A DNA stretch of 64,000 bases from the NCBI RefSeq assembly GCF_014138265.1, contig NZ_JACGXL010000001.1, positions 628,525 through 692,524 on the forward strand, given 5' to 3'. The notes beneath the pieces were generated by a model, which saw nothing but the letters and a program-made list of their open reading frames with translations, did not search any database and was not told the DNA's origin. Positions 1 through 8,933 of the stretch are shown here, piece by piece. Made by a program: the position numbers and the translations under genes. Source of the DNA: Dokdonella fugitiva (GTDB taxonomy: Bacteria; Pseudomonadota; Gammaproteobacteria; Xanthomonadales; Rhodanobacteraceae). Every line of letters begins with the position of its first letter. The first letter of the stretch is position 1.

Positions 1-12
1 AAAGCGCCTGCG

Positions 13-88
13 GTAGGAGCGCACCCTGTGCGCGACCGCGGCATCGAGTCTCGCCGCGACACCGGTCGCCCACAGGGTGGGCTCCTAC
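13..88. repeat. REP-like inverted repeat upstream of the delta-60 gene
   Basis: Imperfect palindrome whose ends are GTAGGAGC (13-20) and GCTCCTAC (81-88), with a second matching pair, CACCCTGTG and CACAGGGTG, just inside. The element is flanked by near-direct repeats (about 1-20 and 92-110, both resembling AAGCGCxTGCGGTA). The GTAGGAGC core belongs to the palindromic repeat family common between genes of Xanthomonadales. Related copies lie at 8068, 10437 and 32689. Confidence 0.6.
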
Positions 89-201
89 ACCGAAGCGCGT
101 GCGGTAGAGCGCCGTGCGAGAACGCAACCCGGCGCGATACTCTGCGGAACGTAACCGGCGGCACACGTGCGCGCCGCGCGCGCGCCTTGGGAGGAGTCGC
201 G

Positions 202-1536
202 ATGACACGCTGGGTTGCCGCATGCGTATTCGCCCTGTCGATCACCACGAACGCACGCGCGCTCGACGGCGACGCCGACCCGACCTTCGGCGACGGCGGC
301 CAGGTCGCGATCACGCGTCCGCTGGTCGGCGGCGGCAACGGCACCAAGCCGACCGGTGACCTGCTGCAGCGCGAAGACGGGCGCTACCTGTGGGCGGCGC
401 CGCTCGACGACGGCAGCGTCTGGGTCGGCCGCTCGCTGCGCAACGGTACGCCGGACGCGACGTTCGGCGGCCTCGGCGGTGGTCGCGTCACCCTGCCCGC
501 GTGCGGCGCCTCGCGCAACGTGCGGCTCGCCGATGACGGCGCGGGCGGCGTGGTGGTGTGGGCCGGGTCGTGCCTCGTGCGGCTCGACGGCGACGGTTCC
601 GTCGTCGTCGGGTTCGGTGGCGGCGCCGACCTTCCGCCCGCGGGGTTCGACGCGATGGGTTTCGCGCGCGACGCGCAAGGGCGTTACGTGCTCGCCGGTG
701 AAGCCGGTCCGCTGGAATTGCGCGTGCACCGTTTCACTGCCGACGGCGTCGCCGACGAAGCGTTCGGTACGCACGGCGGCACCGTCGTCGTCGTGCCGAC
801 GACGAACGGGTTCGCCGATCTCTACGCGCTCGCCGTGCGCGCCGACGGCCGCATCCTCGTCGGTGGCGATCGCGGCAACACGCACGGGCCGAACCTCGTC
901 GTCGTGCAGCTGAACGAGGACGGCACGCCGGACCCGTCGTGGGACGGCGACGGCGTCGTCGATCTCGAGCCACCGCAGGGCTACGATCGCCTCATCGCGA
1001 CCGCGCTCGCGCTCGACGAGGACGGCAGCCTCGTCGTCTCGGGCATGAGCAGCGACGGTGGCGTGAGCTGCTGCCTCATGCTCGCGCGTTTCGACGCGAG
1101 CGGGCAGATCGTGCCGTCGTTCGGCCTGCGCATCTTCCGGCTCAGCACGCAGCCGTCGCTGTTCGGCTTCTTCGAACAGCGCGACGGCGTCGTGCTGCTG
1201 CCGAACCGGCGCATCGTGATGGGCACGATCTCGTTCCCGTTCGGCGCGCCGTTCACGCACCGCACGCAGTACACCCTCGTGCGCACGTTCGCCGACGGCA
1301 GCATCGACGCGAGCTTCGGCCACGACGGCTGGAACAGCTACACGATCGCCGATCCGACGAACACGGGCCAGACCGGCGACTACGTGCAGATGCACGCGAT
1401 CGCCTACGACCGCATCGACGACAGCCTGCTCATGCTCGGGCGCACGTTCTTCGAGGACGACTCGACCGGCGACGACTACGTCACCTTCGTGCGCGCGCGT
1501 TTCGATCTCGTGTTCGCCGACGCGTTCGACCGGTAG
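202..1536 (+). CDS. Secreted delta-60 repeat (DUF5122) protein with a C-terminal FADAF tail
   Basis: The start at 202 is chosen because GGGAGGAG lies a few bases upstream and the product then begins with a clean Sec signal peptide (MTRWVAACVFALSITTNARA, cut near residue 20). The 444-residue mature chain is built from delta-60 units: a DPTFGDGG-type turn recurs as ATFGGLGG, EAFGTHGG, DPSWDGDG and ASFGHDG, each followed by strands of the DGRILVGG type. Such repeats are thought to fold as a beta-propeller; no enzymatic residues are evident. The chain ends LVFADAFDR, a variant of the C-terminal tail seen on three other exported proteins in this window. Its function is unknown; a surface or secreted structural role is inferred. 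Confidence 0.85.
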   Translation: MTRWVAACVFALSITTNARALDGDADPTFGDGGQVAITRPLVGGGNGTKPTGDLLQREDGRYLWAAPLDDGSVWVGRSLRNGTPDATFGGLGGGRVTLPACGASRNVRLADDGAGGVVVWAGSCLVRLDGDGSVVVGFGGGADLPPAGFDAMGFARDAQGRYVLAGEAGPLELRVHRFTADGVADEAFGTHGGTVVVVPTTNGFADLYALAVRADGRILVGGDRGNTHGPNLVVVQLNEDGTPDPSWDGDGVVDLEPPQGYDRLIATALALDEDGSLVVSGMSSDGGVSCCLMLARFDASGQIVPSFGLRIFRLSTQPSLFGFFEQRDGVVLLPNRRIVMGTISFPFGAPFTHRTQYTLVRTFADGSIDASFGHDGWNSYTIADPTNTGQTGDYVQMHAIAYDRIDDSLLMLGRTFFEDDSTGDDYVTFVRARFDLVFADAFDR

Positions 1537-1576
1537 GCAAGGCCTCGAAGCCATCCCTCAGCGTCCCGGTGTTTCC

Positions 1577-1706
1577 TTCTCTCGCTTGCGGGAGAAGGTG
1601 CCGGAGGCGGATGAGGGAAAGCGGGCGTCAACGAGCATCGTGGCGTCGACACGCCCTACCCCTCACCCGCGCCTGCGGCGCGACCTCTCCCGCGAGCGGG
1701 AGAGGT
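1577..1706. repeat. Paired inverted CCCTCA/CTCTCCCGC repeats
   Basis: Two copies of a roughly 41-47 bp unit face each other between convergent genes. Copy one (1577-1617) reads, on the minus strand, CCCTCATCCG then TTCTCCCGCAAGCGAGAGAA. Copy two (1659-1706) reads, on the plus strand, CCCTCACCCG then CTCTCCCGCGAGCGGGAGAG. Each copy also contains its own small hairpin (CTCCCGC/GCGGGAG). A third, partial copy is at 17031-17069. No gene is seen in 1537-1795. The structure may act as a bidirectional transcription end, but there is no clear T tract. Confidence 0.65.
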
Positions 1707-1795
1707 ATGTGCGCGAGCTCGACGCGCGAGGCCGGAGCGGCGACGGGGGTGTGCACCGCTCCGGCCTGCGCCCCCTGATCGTCAGGCGGTTGCCG

Positions 1796-3952
1796 TCAGC
1801 GCATCGCGGGCTCGAAGCCGTCGGCGAAGATGCGCTGCTGCGGCTGCTCGCCGTACGCGGGATCGCTCGTGCTCGGTGCGCCGGTCTCGACGTGGCCGGC
1901 GAGGCGGCGTTCGAACCACTTGTCGTGGTCGGACGTGAGCACGAAGTCGTACCAGTGCGCGCTCGCGCCGAGCGGCCACGGCACGTCGATGGTCTGGCCG
2001 CCGTCGAGGGCGATCGCCTGCGGCGCACCGTCGGCGTAACGCAGCGCGCGCAGGGTGAGCACGCACGAACTCGCCCCGTGGTTGGTGATGTGCAGGACGA
2101 GGCCGTCGGACGGTGCGTCGTAGGACAGTGCGATCTCCGGGCTTGCCGGGCCGCTGGCCACGGCCGCGTCGAAGTCGCCCGCGAACGCACGCAGGAAACC
2201 GTTCGGGCCGTACACCGACAGCGAGTAGATGCCGTCGGTGACCGCGTCGACGCTCCAGTAGTCCGACAGCGTCGTGCCCGCGGCGAGCGTGTACGTCCAC
2301 GGACCGTCGGAACGATTGCCCGAGTAGACGTGGAACGACGCACCCGCGGCGCCGGTGTTGGCGAAGTCGAGCCAGTAGCGGCCGTCGCCGCTGCCGACGC
2401 GGCCGGCGACGTCGAACGCGTACGGCAGCGGTCGCGCCGGACGCACGCCGGGCTCCTGCACGGGCATGCGTGGATGCGCGGGCGGCGTCGGCACGTAGTC
2501 GGGATGGCGGATGTTGTCGGGCGGCTCGTAGCCGTCGGTCGACGGCAGCGCGGGCACGCTGTCGTTCGGCGTGGCGAAATTGAACGCGGACGTGAGGTCG
2601 CCGCAGACCGCGCGGCGCCACGGCGTGATGTTCGACTCGACCAGCGCCGGATTGCCGCCGGCGAAACGCTGCTCGATGAAGCGGATCAGCGAGGTGTGGT
2701 CGAACACTTCCGAACAGACCCAGCCGCCGCGCGTCCACGGCGAGACGATGATCATCGGCACGCGATTGCCGAGCCCGTACGGGTTGGCCGTGTAGTTGCC
2801 GGCGCCGGCGAAGAACTCGTCGCGCGTGTCGACCGTCGACGCGCCGACGCTGCTCGACCACGGCGCGTACGGCGGCGGCACGTGGTCGAAGAAGCCGTCG
2901 TTCTCGTCGTAGGTGATGAACAACGCGGTCTTGCTCCAGAGCTCCGGGTTGGAGGTGAGGATGTCGAGCACCTGCGCGACGTACCAGGCGCCGAAGTTGG
3001 CGGGCCAGTTGGAATGTTCGGAGAACGCTTCCGGCGCGGCGATCCACGACACCTGCGGCAAGGTGCCGTTGGCGACGTCGGCGCGCAGCACGTCGAAGTA
3101 GTCGCCGCCGTTCTTCACGTCGGTGCCGGTGCGCGCCTTGTCGTACAGCGCGCTGCCGGGCGACGCGTTGCGGTACTGGTCGAAGTACAGCAGCGAGTTG
3201 TCGCCGTAGTTGCCGATGTACGGATCGCTGGTCCAGCCCCAGCTGCCGGCGGCGTCGAGGCCGTCGCCGACGTCCTGGTAGATCTTCCAGGAGATGCCCG
3301 CGCTTTCGAGCCGCTCCGGATACGTCGTCCAGCCGTAGCCGAGTTCGGAATTGTCGACCACCGGGCCGCCGCCGTTGCCGTCGTTGCCGACCCAGCCGGT
3401 CCACAGGTGGTAGCGGTTCGGATCGGTCGCGCCCATCAGCGAGCAGTGGTACGCGTCGCACACGGTGAAGGCGTCGGCGAGCGCGTAGTGGAACGGGATG
3501 TCCTCGCGCGTGAAGTACGCCATCGTCGTCGTGCCCTTGTTCGGCACCCACGCGTCGAAGCGGCCGCGGTTCCACGCGCCGTGCGCGTCGGGCCAGTTGT
3601 GCGGCGTGCCTTCCATGTACTGCAGGCCGAGGTCGCCCGCGTGCGGGCGGAACGGCATCACGTGGCCGGTGCCGTTCGGCTGCATCCACACCGGGTTGCC
3701 GCCCGGCAGGCTGATCGGGCGCGGATCGCCGAAGCCGCGTACGCCGCGCAAGGTGCCGAAGTAGTGGTCGAACGACCGGTTCTCCTGCATGAGGATCACG
3801 ATGTGTTCGATGTCCTGGATCGTGCCGGTGCGGTTGTTCGCGGGCAGCGCGAGCGCCTTGCGGATCGCGGGCGGCAGCAGGCTCGCGGCAGCGGCCGCGC
3901 CGAGTGATCCGGCGGCGAAGCGCAGGAAATCGCGACGATGGTTCGACGTCAT
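1796..3952 (-). CDS. Tat-exported phosphocholine-type phospholipase C
   Basis: Hydrolyses phosphatidylcholine or related phospholipids outside the cytoplasm (family knowledge). The start at 3952 gives a textbook twin-arginine signal, MTSNHRRDFLRF followed by an Ala-rich segment ending near ALA; an upstream in-frame start would only extend it. The phosphoesterase-family catalytic block is visible as HIVILMQENRSFDHYFGTL at about residues 51-69. The remainder matches the bacterial phospholipase C architecture: a phosphoesterase domain of about 480 residues, then two C-terminal beta domains (DUF756-like). Total length of 718 residues is normal for the family. The final residues QRIFADGFEPAMR lie beyond the last DUF756-like domain and match the shared tail. 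Substrate choice (choline versus other head groups) cannot be decided here. Confidence 0.88.
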   Translation of the reverse strand: MTSNHRRDFLRFAAGSLGAAAAASLLPPAIRKALALPANNRTGTIQDIEHIVILMQENRSFDHYFGTLRGVRGFGDPRPISLPGGNPVWMQPNGTGHVMPFRPHAGDLGLQYMEGTPHNWPDAHGAWNRGRFDAWVPNKGTTTMAYFTREDIPFHYALADAFTVCDAYHCSLMGATDPNRYHLWTGWVGNDGNGGGPVVDNSELGYGWTTYPERLESAGISWKIYQDVGDGLDAAGSWGWTSDPYIGNYGDNSLLYFDQYRNASPGSALYDKARTGTDVKNGGDYFDVLRADVANGTLPQVSWIAAPEAFSEHSNWPANFGAWYVAQVLDILTSNPELWSKTALFITYDENDGFFDHVPPPYAPWSSSVGASTVDTRDEFFAGAGNYTANPYGLGNRVPMIIVSPWTRGGWVCSEVFDHTSLIRFIEQRFAGGNPALVESNITPWRRAVCGDLTSAFNFATPNDSVPALPSTDGYEPPDNIRHPDYVPTPPAHPRMPVQEPGVRPARPLPYAFDVAGRVGSGDGRYWLDFANTGAAGASFHVYSGNRSDGPWTYTLAAGTTLSDYWSVDAVTDGIYSLSVYGPNGFLRAFAGDFDAAVASGPASPEIALSYDAPSDGLVLHITNHGASSCVLTLRALRYADGAPQAIALDGGQTIDVPWPLGASAHWYDFVLTSDHDKWFERRLAGHVETGAPSTSDPAYGEQPQQRIFADGFEPAMR

Positions 3953-4163
3953 GGTGCAGGGGTCCGTGTCGAGTCCCCGCAGCAGCACGCCACGGCGCGC
4001 GGGACGCGCGCCGGTCGGCGTACGAGCATGAAGGCTGCGCGCTGCGGGCCGCTGCGAGCCGCGCGCAGTGTCGCGAGGTTCGATGACGTCGCGATGGAGT
4101 GCGCGTTACGTTCCGCGCACCATCGCGTGACAGCGTGACGTGGCGCACGTCACGCGATGCGCG

Positions 4164-4946
4164 TCACGCCTCGTCGAGGCACGCCTGCAGCAACGCGCGG
4201 ATCAGCGCCTGCGTCGGCGCCGCGCGTTCGGGCGCATAGTCGAACGTGTCTTCGTCCATGTAGTTGAGCTGGGCGAGTTCGAGCTGGATCGCCTCGACGC
4301 CCTCTTCCGGCCGCCCGTAGTGGCGCGTGATGTAGCCGCCCTTGAAACGGCCGTTGACGACGTGCGAGTAGCGCGACTGCGCGCCGAGGATCGTCGCCAG
4401 GCGCGCCTGCAGCGCCGGCGTGCAACTCGCGCCGGCCGAGGTGCCGAGGTTGAAATCCGGCAGGCGACCGTCGAACAGGAACGGCACGACGCTGCGGATC
4501 GAATGGCCTTCCCACAGCACGACGCGCCCGTGCGCATCGCGCACGCGCGCGATCTCCGCGGCGAGCGCGTCGTGGTACGGCTGCCAGTACGTCTCGACGC
4601 GGCGCGCGATCTCGCTGCGATGCGGCTCCTCGCCGGCCTGGTACACGGGCTCGCCGCTGAACTGCACGATCGGGCACAGGCCCGTGGTGTTCTGCCCCGG
4701 ATAGAGCGAAGCATCGTCGGACGGGCGGTTGAGGTCGACGACGTAGCGCGAGTGGTTCGGCACGATCATCGACGCGCCCATCTCGAGCGCGAACGCGTAC
4801 AGGCGCGAGACGTGCCAGTCGGTATCGGGCACGCGTCGCGCCGAAGGCATGAAGCGCTGCGCGAGGTCGGCCGGAACGAAGCTGCCGTCGTGCGGCAGGC
4901 TCACGATCAGCGGCGTGGTGCCGCGATGCAGGCTGTAGATGTCCAT
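4164..4946 (-). CDS. hutG: N-formylglutamate deformylase (amidohydrolase)
   Basis: Hydrolyses N-formyl-L-glutamate to glutamate and formate, the last step of one histidine degradation route. The 260-residue length is typical. Family blocks are visible: LIVSLPHDGSFVP near the N terminus, VPDTDWHV, VPNHSRYVVDLNR, VVLWEGHSIRSVVP and GRFKGGYITRHYG. The conserved His, Asp, Glu and Arg residues expected for this metal-dependent fold are therefore present. No other hut genes are nearby, so the rest of the pathway must be encoded elsewhere, or the enzyme may serve a general formyl-amino-acid role. Confidence 0.85.
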   Translation of the reverse strand: MDIYSLHRGTTPLIVSLPHDGSFVPADLAQRFMPSARRVPDTDWHVSRLYAFALEMGASMIVPNHSRYVVDLNRPSDDASLYPGQNTTGLCPIVQFSGEPVYQAGEEPHRSEIARRVETYWQPYHDALAAEIARVRDAHGRVVLWEGHSIRSVVPFLFDGRLPDFNLGTSAGASCTPALQARLATILGAQSRYSHVVNGRFKGGYITRHYGRPEEGVEAIQLELAQLNYMDEDTFDYAPERAAPTQALIRALLQACLDEA

Positions 4947-5055
4947 CCGCGCATTGTAGGCCAGCCAACCGCCGCCGCGACCACGCGACGGAAACGGGCC
5001 GCGGCGCGCGATCGTCGCCGTTCAGCGACGACCGCGCGCTTGCGCAAGGCGCGCT

Positions 5056-5367
5056 TCAGCGCTGCGGATTCGCGCTCACGCCCGACGACGACGCGCTGTC
5101 CTTGCGCATCTGCCACGCCTGGTCGCGCTTGGCCTCGTCCTCGTGCCACTTCTTCGTCTTCTCGCCCTGCTCGTGCTGGTGTTCGGCGAGCTGCTGGCTC
5201 ATGCAATCGGAGAAACCCGCCGAACCGTCGGCATGCCCGAGGCGCCGGCACAGCGACTCGTCCTGCGCTTGCTGGTCGGCCTTCGCCGCGTCCCTCTTCT
5301 GCTCCATCGTGCTGCAACCGGCGAGCAGGCTGGCGATGACGACACCGGTGAACAGGATCCGCTTCAT
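5056..5367 (-). CDS. Small lipoprotein, highly charged, function unknown
   Basis: A 103-residue product beginning MKRILFTGVVIASLLAGCS: a lipoprotein signal with lipobox LAGC, so the mature chain would start at the Cys. The start at 5367 is supported by GGGAGAGTT just upstream. The mature part is hydrophilic and rich in Lys, Glu and Gln (EQKRDAAKADQQAQDESLC, then EHQHEQGEKTKKWHEDEAK), suggesting a short helix, with two further Cys residues (CRRLGH and DCMSQQ) that could pair in the periplasm. I do not recognise a family. It is encoded on the same strand as the downstream hutG, with 109 bases between them. Confidence 0.72.
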   Translation of the reverse strand: MKRILFTGVVIASLLAGCSTMEQKRDAAKADQQAQDESLCRRLGHADGSAGFSDCMSQQLAEHQHEQGEKTKKWHEDEAKRDQAWQMRKDSASSSGVSANPQR

Positions 5368-5493
5368 GGAACTCTCCCTGTGTGCATGGGGGCGTGGCGG
5401 GCGCGTGCTCGAATGCGCCGCGCCTAGGCCACGGCCCCATTCTGCACAGGGCACCTGTTGCAACGGTTGCTCATTGACGAAGACGTTCGTAGA

Positions 5494-6299
5494 TCAGAAG
5501 CGGAAGCGCGCGAACAGCGAAGGGCCGTCCAGATCGACGTCGAGGGCGGCGTCGTAGGACGAGCCGTCGCGCTTGACGTGGATGCGCGACACGCCGTACT
5601 CGGCACCGATGCCGACCGCGTGCCAGGGGAACCACTCGAGGCCGACGCGCGCGTCGTAGATGTGCCCCGACAGCGTGCCGCCGTTCTTGCGTACGCCGGA
5701 GGCGTCGAGGTAGACGCGCAGGTTCTGCGAGAACGCGTGCTTGTAGCCGAGCGTGACGAGCGGCGCGACCGTATCCTCGTCCCAGCGCTGGGTGGCCTGC
5801 ACCGTGACGTCGTCGACCGTGGCCGAACCGCTCACGCGCAGCTTCGCCTGATAGTAGGCCGCGCCGAGGCCGAGACCGAACACGTCGTCCTCGCCGCCGA
5901 ACCACCAGCGCCACGCCGCGCTGCCGGCGGAGAGGTCGAATTTGCCGGTCAGCGTGGAATGCAGGTCGTACGCCGTGCCCTCGTACGAGAACGGCTGGTC
6001 GAGCACGTGGCTGCTCGAGCGGCCGAACGCGTAGTAGTCGAACGTGAGCCCTGCGATTCCCAGAACACGAGATCCAGGCGCGCGCGGCCGAGCGTCTCGT
6101 GGCCCGATGCGAGATCGACGCGTCCGGTATCGATGTTGCCGGCGTCCGCACTCGCGCGCAGCGTGAAGTCGGCGTTGGTGAAATATCCGCCGAGCCAGAG
6201 ACTCGCGGGGTCGAGTGCGCGCGACTCGGCATGCGCAACGCAAGCCGCACAGGCTGCGAACGTCGCGGCGAACAGACGGGAGACAGGCGTATTCATCAT
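5494..6299 (-). pseudogene. Outer-membrane beta-barrel protein gene with a frameshift
   Basis: Two overlapping frames together form one protein. The first starts at 6299 (or 6296) after a CTGGAGGACG site and gives MMNTPVSRLFAATFAACAAC, a Sec signal, then GGYFTNADFTLRAS up to RLDLVF. The second frame resumes with GIAGLTFDYYAFGRSS and continues through amphipathic strands such as VFGLGLGAAYYQAKL to the final Phe (LDGPSLFARFRF), the usual end of an outer-membrane barrel. The switch lies near 6060: one extra base after GTGTTC would restore VFLGIAGLTFDYY. This is either a real one-base loss or an assembly error; the intact protein would be about 268 residues. The barrel's function is unknown. Confidence 0.75.
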
Positions 6300-6464
6300 C
6301 GTCCTCCAGGGTGCGGCGCCGTCGAACGCGTCGCGGACGACGGCGGCGTGGCATCGGGCACAGCGCAGGGTACGGACACGTGCGACTGCTGCGTGTCGGT
6401 GCGCGATTCTGCCGCAACGAACGACCGCGATGGCGTCCCGAGCGCCCGGTCGTTCGGGTGCGAT

Positions 6465-6767
6465 TCAGTGCGTCTTGCGCGGTCGGAACGCGAGCGGCAG
6501 CGGCGCGTCGACCGGTCGCGCCTGCGCGGCGGAGCAGCCGCCGCAGCTCGAACAGCCGTCGCCGCAGCTCGCGCCGGTGGTCGCCTTCGGCTGCAGGCGC
6601 GCACCGAGCGTGCGCAGCCACGCCGGCATGCCGGCGCGATCGAGCGGTGCGAGCAGGCGCGCCTGCAGGCGCCGCGTCGTCACCGGCAACAGTCGATGCA
6701 GCGCGAACCACGCGCTCCACGCGACGATCGCCGCGATCACGACCGCCTGCAGCAGCGACGCGCTCAT
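6465..6767 (-). CDS. FeoB-associated Cys-rich small membrane protein
   Basis: A 100-residue protein with one N-terminal membrane helix (LLQAVVIAAIVAWSAWFALH) and a C-terminal Cys cluster, ASCGDGCSSCGGCSAAQ, before a basic end. The start codon overlaps the feoB stop by four bases (6764-6767, ATGA), so translation is coupled to feoB. Small Cys-rich membrane proteins in this position are known as FeoB-associated proteins and sometimes replace FeoC; they may sense iron or redox state through the Cys cluster. That role is inferred from context. A longer overlapping frame through this region is an artefact. Confidence 0.8.
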   Translation of the reverse strand: MSASLLQAVVIAAIVAWSAWFALHRLLPVTTRRLQARLLAPLDRAGMPAWLRTLGARLQPKATTGASCGDGCSSCGGCSAAQARPVDAPLPLAFRPRKTH

Positions 6768-8677
6768 GCGAACGCCCTCCCGACCTGGTAGGTGACGAAC
6801 GACGCGAGGTACGCGAGGCCGAACAGGTAGCCCGCGGCGATCCACACGTTGCGCCACGAATTCGTCTCGCGGCGGATCACCGCGAGCGTCGACATGCACT
6901 GCGGCGCGAACACGTACCAGGCGAGCAGCGACAACGCGGTCGCGAGCGACCATTGCGCGGCGATCGCCGTGCCGAGCGCGGCGTCCGCGCCGTCGGCGGC
7001 CGACAGCGCGTACACGGTCGCGAGCGAGGACACCGCGACCTCGCGCGCGGCGAGGCCCGGGATCAGCGCGACGCAGATCTGCCAGTTGAAGCCGATCGGC
7101 GCGAACACGACCGCCATCCACTTGCCGATGTGGCCGGCGAAGCTGTAGTCGATCGGCGGCTGCGTCGCACCGTCCGGCGGCGCCGGGAAGCTCGACAGGA
7201 ACCACAGCAGCACGGTCAGCGCGAGCAGGATGCCGCCGACGCGGCGCAGGAAGATCTTCGCGCGCTCCCACAGCCCCCATAGCACGTCGCGCGGATTGGG
7301 CATGCGGTACGACGGCAGTTCCATGATCAGCGCATGGTCGCTCTTGTCGCTGCGCAGGCGCTTGATCACCCACGCCACCGCGAGCGCGCTCGCGATGCCG
7401 GCGAAGTACAGCGTGAACAGCACGACGCCCTGCAGGTTGAACACGCCGAGCACGTCGTGGCGCGGGATGAACGCGGCGATCAGCAGCGTGTACACCGGCA
7501 GGCGCGCCGAACACGTCATCAACGGCGCAACCAGGATCGTGGTGAGGCGGTCGCGCGGATCGGCGATGCTGCGCGTCGCCATGATGCCGGGAATCGCGCA
7601 GGCGAAGCTCGACAGCAGCGGGATGAACGAGCGGCCGGTAAGGCCCGCCTTGAACATGAGCTTGTCGAGCAGGAACGCCGCGCGCGGCAGGTAGCCCGAC
7701 TCCTCGAGCACGAGGATGAACAGGAACAGCACGAGGATCTGCGGCAGGAATTCGAGCACGGTGCCCAGTCCCGCGAAGATGCCGTCGGTGACGAGGCTCT
7801 GCAGCAGCGGCATCGAGGCGAGCAGGCCACCGACCCACGCGCCGCTCGCGGCGACCGCGGCCGACACCGCGTCCTGCAGCGGCGCCGCCCAGGAGAACAC
7901 GGCCTGGAAGATCAGGAACATCACCGTCGCGAGGATCGCGAGCCCGGCGACCGGGTGCAGCACGACCGCGTCGATCGCGTCGTCGGTCGCGGAGGTCGCG
8001 CGCGGCATCGTCACGGTCGCGGCGAGCAGCGCGCGTACCTGCGCGTGCAGGTCGTTTTCCCCGGCTTCTGTGGGAGCGCCGGGAGGCGCGATGCCCTTTG
8101 CTTCCGGCGGGAAAAGCATCGCGCCTCCCGGCGCTCCCACAGGGGCAGTCGACGCCGCGGGCATCGCGTCGAGTCGCGCGACGAGCGCGGCTGCCCCGCC
8201 CTGCTTCACCGCGATCGTCTCGACCACGGGCATGCCGAGTGCGGATTCGAGCGCAGCCGTGTCGATGCGGATGCCGCGCTTGTCGGCGGCGTCGATCATG
8301 TTGAGCGCGAGCACCATCGGCCGGCCGAGGCGCTTGAGTTCGAGCACGAAACGCAGGTGCAGGCGCAGGTTGGTCGCGTCGGCGACGCAGACGATGAGAT
8401 CCGGCGCGGGTTCGCCGGGATGGCGGCCTTCGCAGATGTCGCGCGTGATCGCCTCGTCGGGGCTTGCCGCGTCGAGGCTGTACGCGCCGGGGAGGTCGAG
8501 CAGCTGCAGCACGCGCCCGGACGGCGCGACGAAGCGGCCTTCCTTGCGCTCCACCGTGACGCCCGCGTAGTTCGCGACCTTCTGGTGCGCACCGGTGAGG
8601 CGATTGAACAACGCCGTCTTGCCGCAGTTCGGATTGCCGACCAGGGCGATGCGCAACGAGGACGCGACGGCGTTCAC
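6764..8677 (-). CDS. feoB: Ferrous iron transporter FeoB
   Basis: Inner-membrane GTP-driven Fe(II) uptake protein. The 637 residues contain an N-terminal G domain with G1 GNPNCGKT (residues 14-21), G3 DLPG (61-64) and G4-like NMID, then a linker, and from about residue 235 the polytopic membrane part with Gate motifs (SFACAIPGIMATR). The start is GTG at 8677, overlapping the feoA stop by four bases. It is shorter than E. coli FeoB (about 770 residues), as in many compact homologues. The linker at residues 179-204 (PVGAPGGAMLF to GAPTE) is encoded by a perfect 27-bp inverted repeat, a palindromic element inserted in frame. Likely repressed by Fur through the site upstream of feoA. Confidence 0.95.
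   Translation of the reverse strand: MNAVASSLRIALVGNPNCGKTALFNRLTGAHQKVANYAGVTVERKEGRFVAPSGRVLQLLDLPGAYSLDAASPDEAITRDICEGRHPGEPAPDLIVCVADATNLRLHLRFVLELKRLGRPMVLALNMIDAADKRGIRIDTAALESALGMPVVETIAVKQGGAAALVARLDAMPAASTAPVGAPGGAMLFPPEAKGIAPPGAPTEAGENDLHAQVRALLAATVTMPRATSATDDAIDAVVLHPVAGLAILATVMFLIFQAVFSWAAPLQDAVSAAVAASGAWVGGLLASMPLLQSLVTDGIFAGLGTVLEFLPQILVLFLFILVLEESGYLPRAAFLLDKLMFKAGLTGRSFIPLLSSFACAIPGIMATRSIADPRDRLTTILVAPLMTCSARLPVYTLLIAAFIPRHDVLGVFNLQGVVLFTLYFAGIASALAVAWVIKRLRSDKSDHALIMELPSYRMPNPRDVLWGLWERAKIFLRRVGGILLALTVLLWFLSSFPAPPDGATQPPIDYSFAGHIGKWMAVVFAPIGFNWQICVALIPGLAAREVAVSSLATVYALSAADGADAALGTAIAAQWSLATALSLLAWYVFAPQCMSTLAVIRRETNSWRNVWIAAGYLFGLAYLASFVTYQVGRAFA
8068..8142. repeat. Perfect 27-bp inverted repeat (REP-like) inside feoB
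   Basis: Arms 8068-8094 and 8116-8142 are exact reverse complements, starting CTGTGGGAGCGCC and ending GGCGCTCCCACAG, with a 21-base loop. The 75-base element is a multiple of three and adds 25 codons to feoB without a stop. Its outer GTGGGAGC matches the palindromic repeats elsewhere in the window. Confidence 0.9.
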
Positions 8678-8919
8678 GCGGCCGCCTCCACCGCGACGCT
8701 CACGCGCGCGGCCTCCGCCTTGCGCAACGCGAAGCGCGTGTAGCCGATCTGCACCAGCAACGGATCGCCGCCGAGCGGGCCGCGTGCGACCACGCGCACG
8801 GGTTCACCCTGTACGAAACCGAGCTCACGCAGGCGCCGCGCGATCGGGTCGGCCGAGTAGGTGTCCTCGACCGCGGTGACGACACCGGTAGCACCCTTCT
8901 TCATGTCCGATAGCCGCAC
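8674..8919 (-). CDS. feoA: Ferrous iron transport protein FeoA
   Basis: Small cytosolic SH3-like partner of FeoB that promotes its Fe(II) transport. The 81-residue product shows the family layout: LSDMKKGATGVV at the start, ARRLRELGFVQGEPVRVVARGPLGGDPLLVQIG in the middle (quoted as a region at about residues 28-60), and a basic hydrophobic end. The start used is GTG at 8919, because family members begin with a residue or two before LS(D/E)L; an ATG at 8904 would drop the first strand. First gene of the feoA-feoB-small protein operon, with GTGA overlap to feoB. Confidence 0.93.
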   Translation of the reverse strand: MRLSDMKKGATGVVTAVEDTYSADPIARRLRELGFVQGEPVRVVARGPLGGDPLLVQIGYTRFALRKAEAARVSVAVEAAA

Positions 8920-8933
8920 GCCAGTACTGCACG

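Noticed and set aside
28-201. Upstream in-frame extension of the delta-60 protein
   Set aside because: It runs through the REP-like palindrome; the ATG at 202 has a good ribosome site and signal peptide.
1586-3907. Very long open frames opposite the phospholipase gene (and similar ones opposite the aldehyde dehydrogenase, membrane proteins and the fused E1)
   Set aside because: They are antisense shadows of strongly coding GC-rich genes: compositions dominated by Arg, Ala, His and Val, no domains, no ribosome sites.
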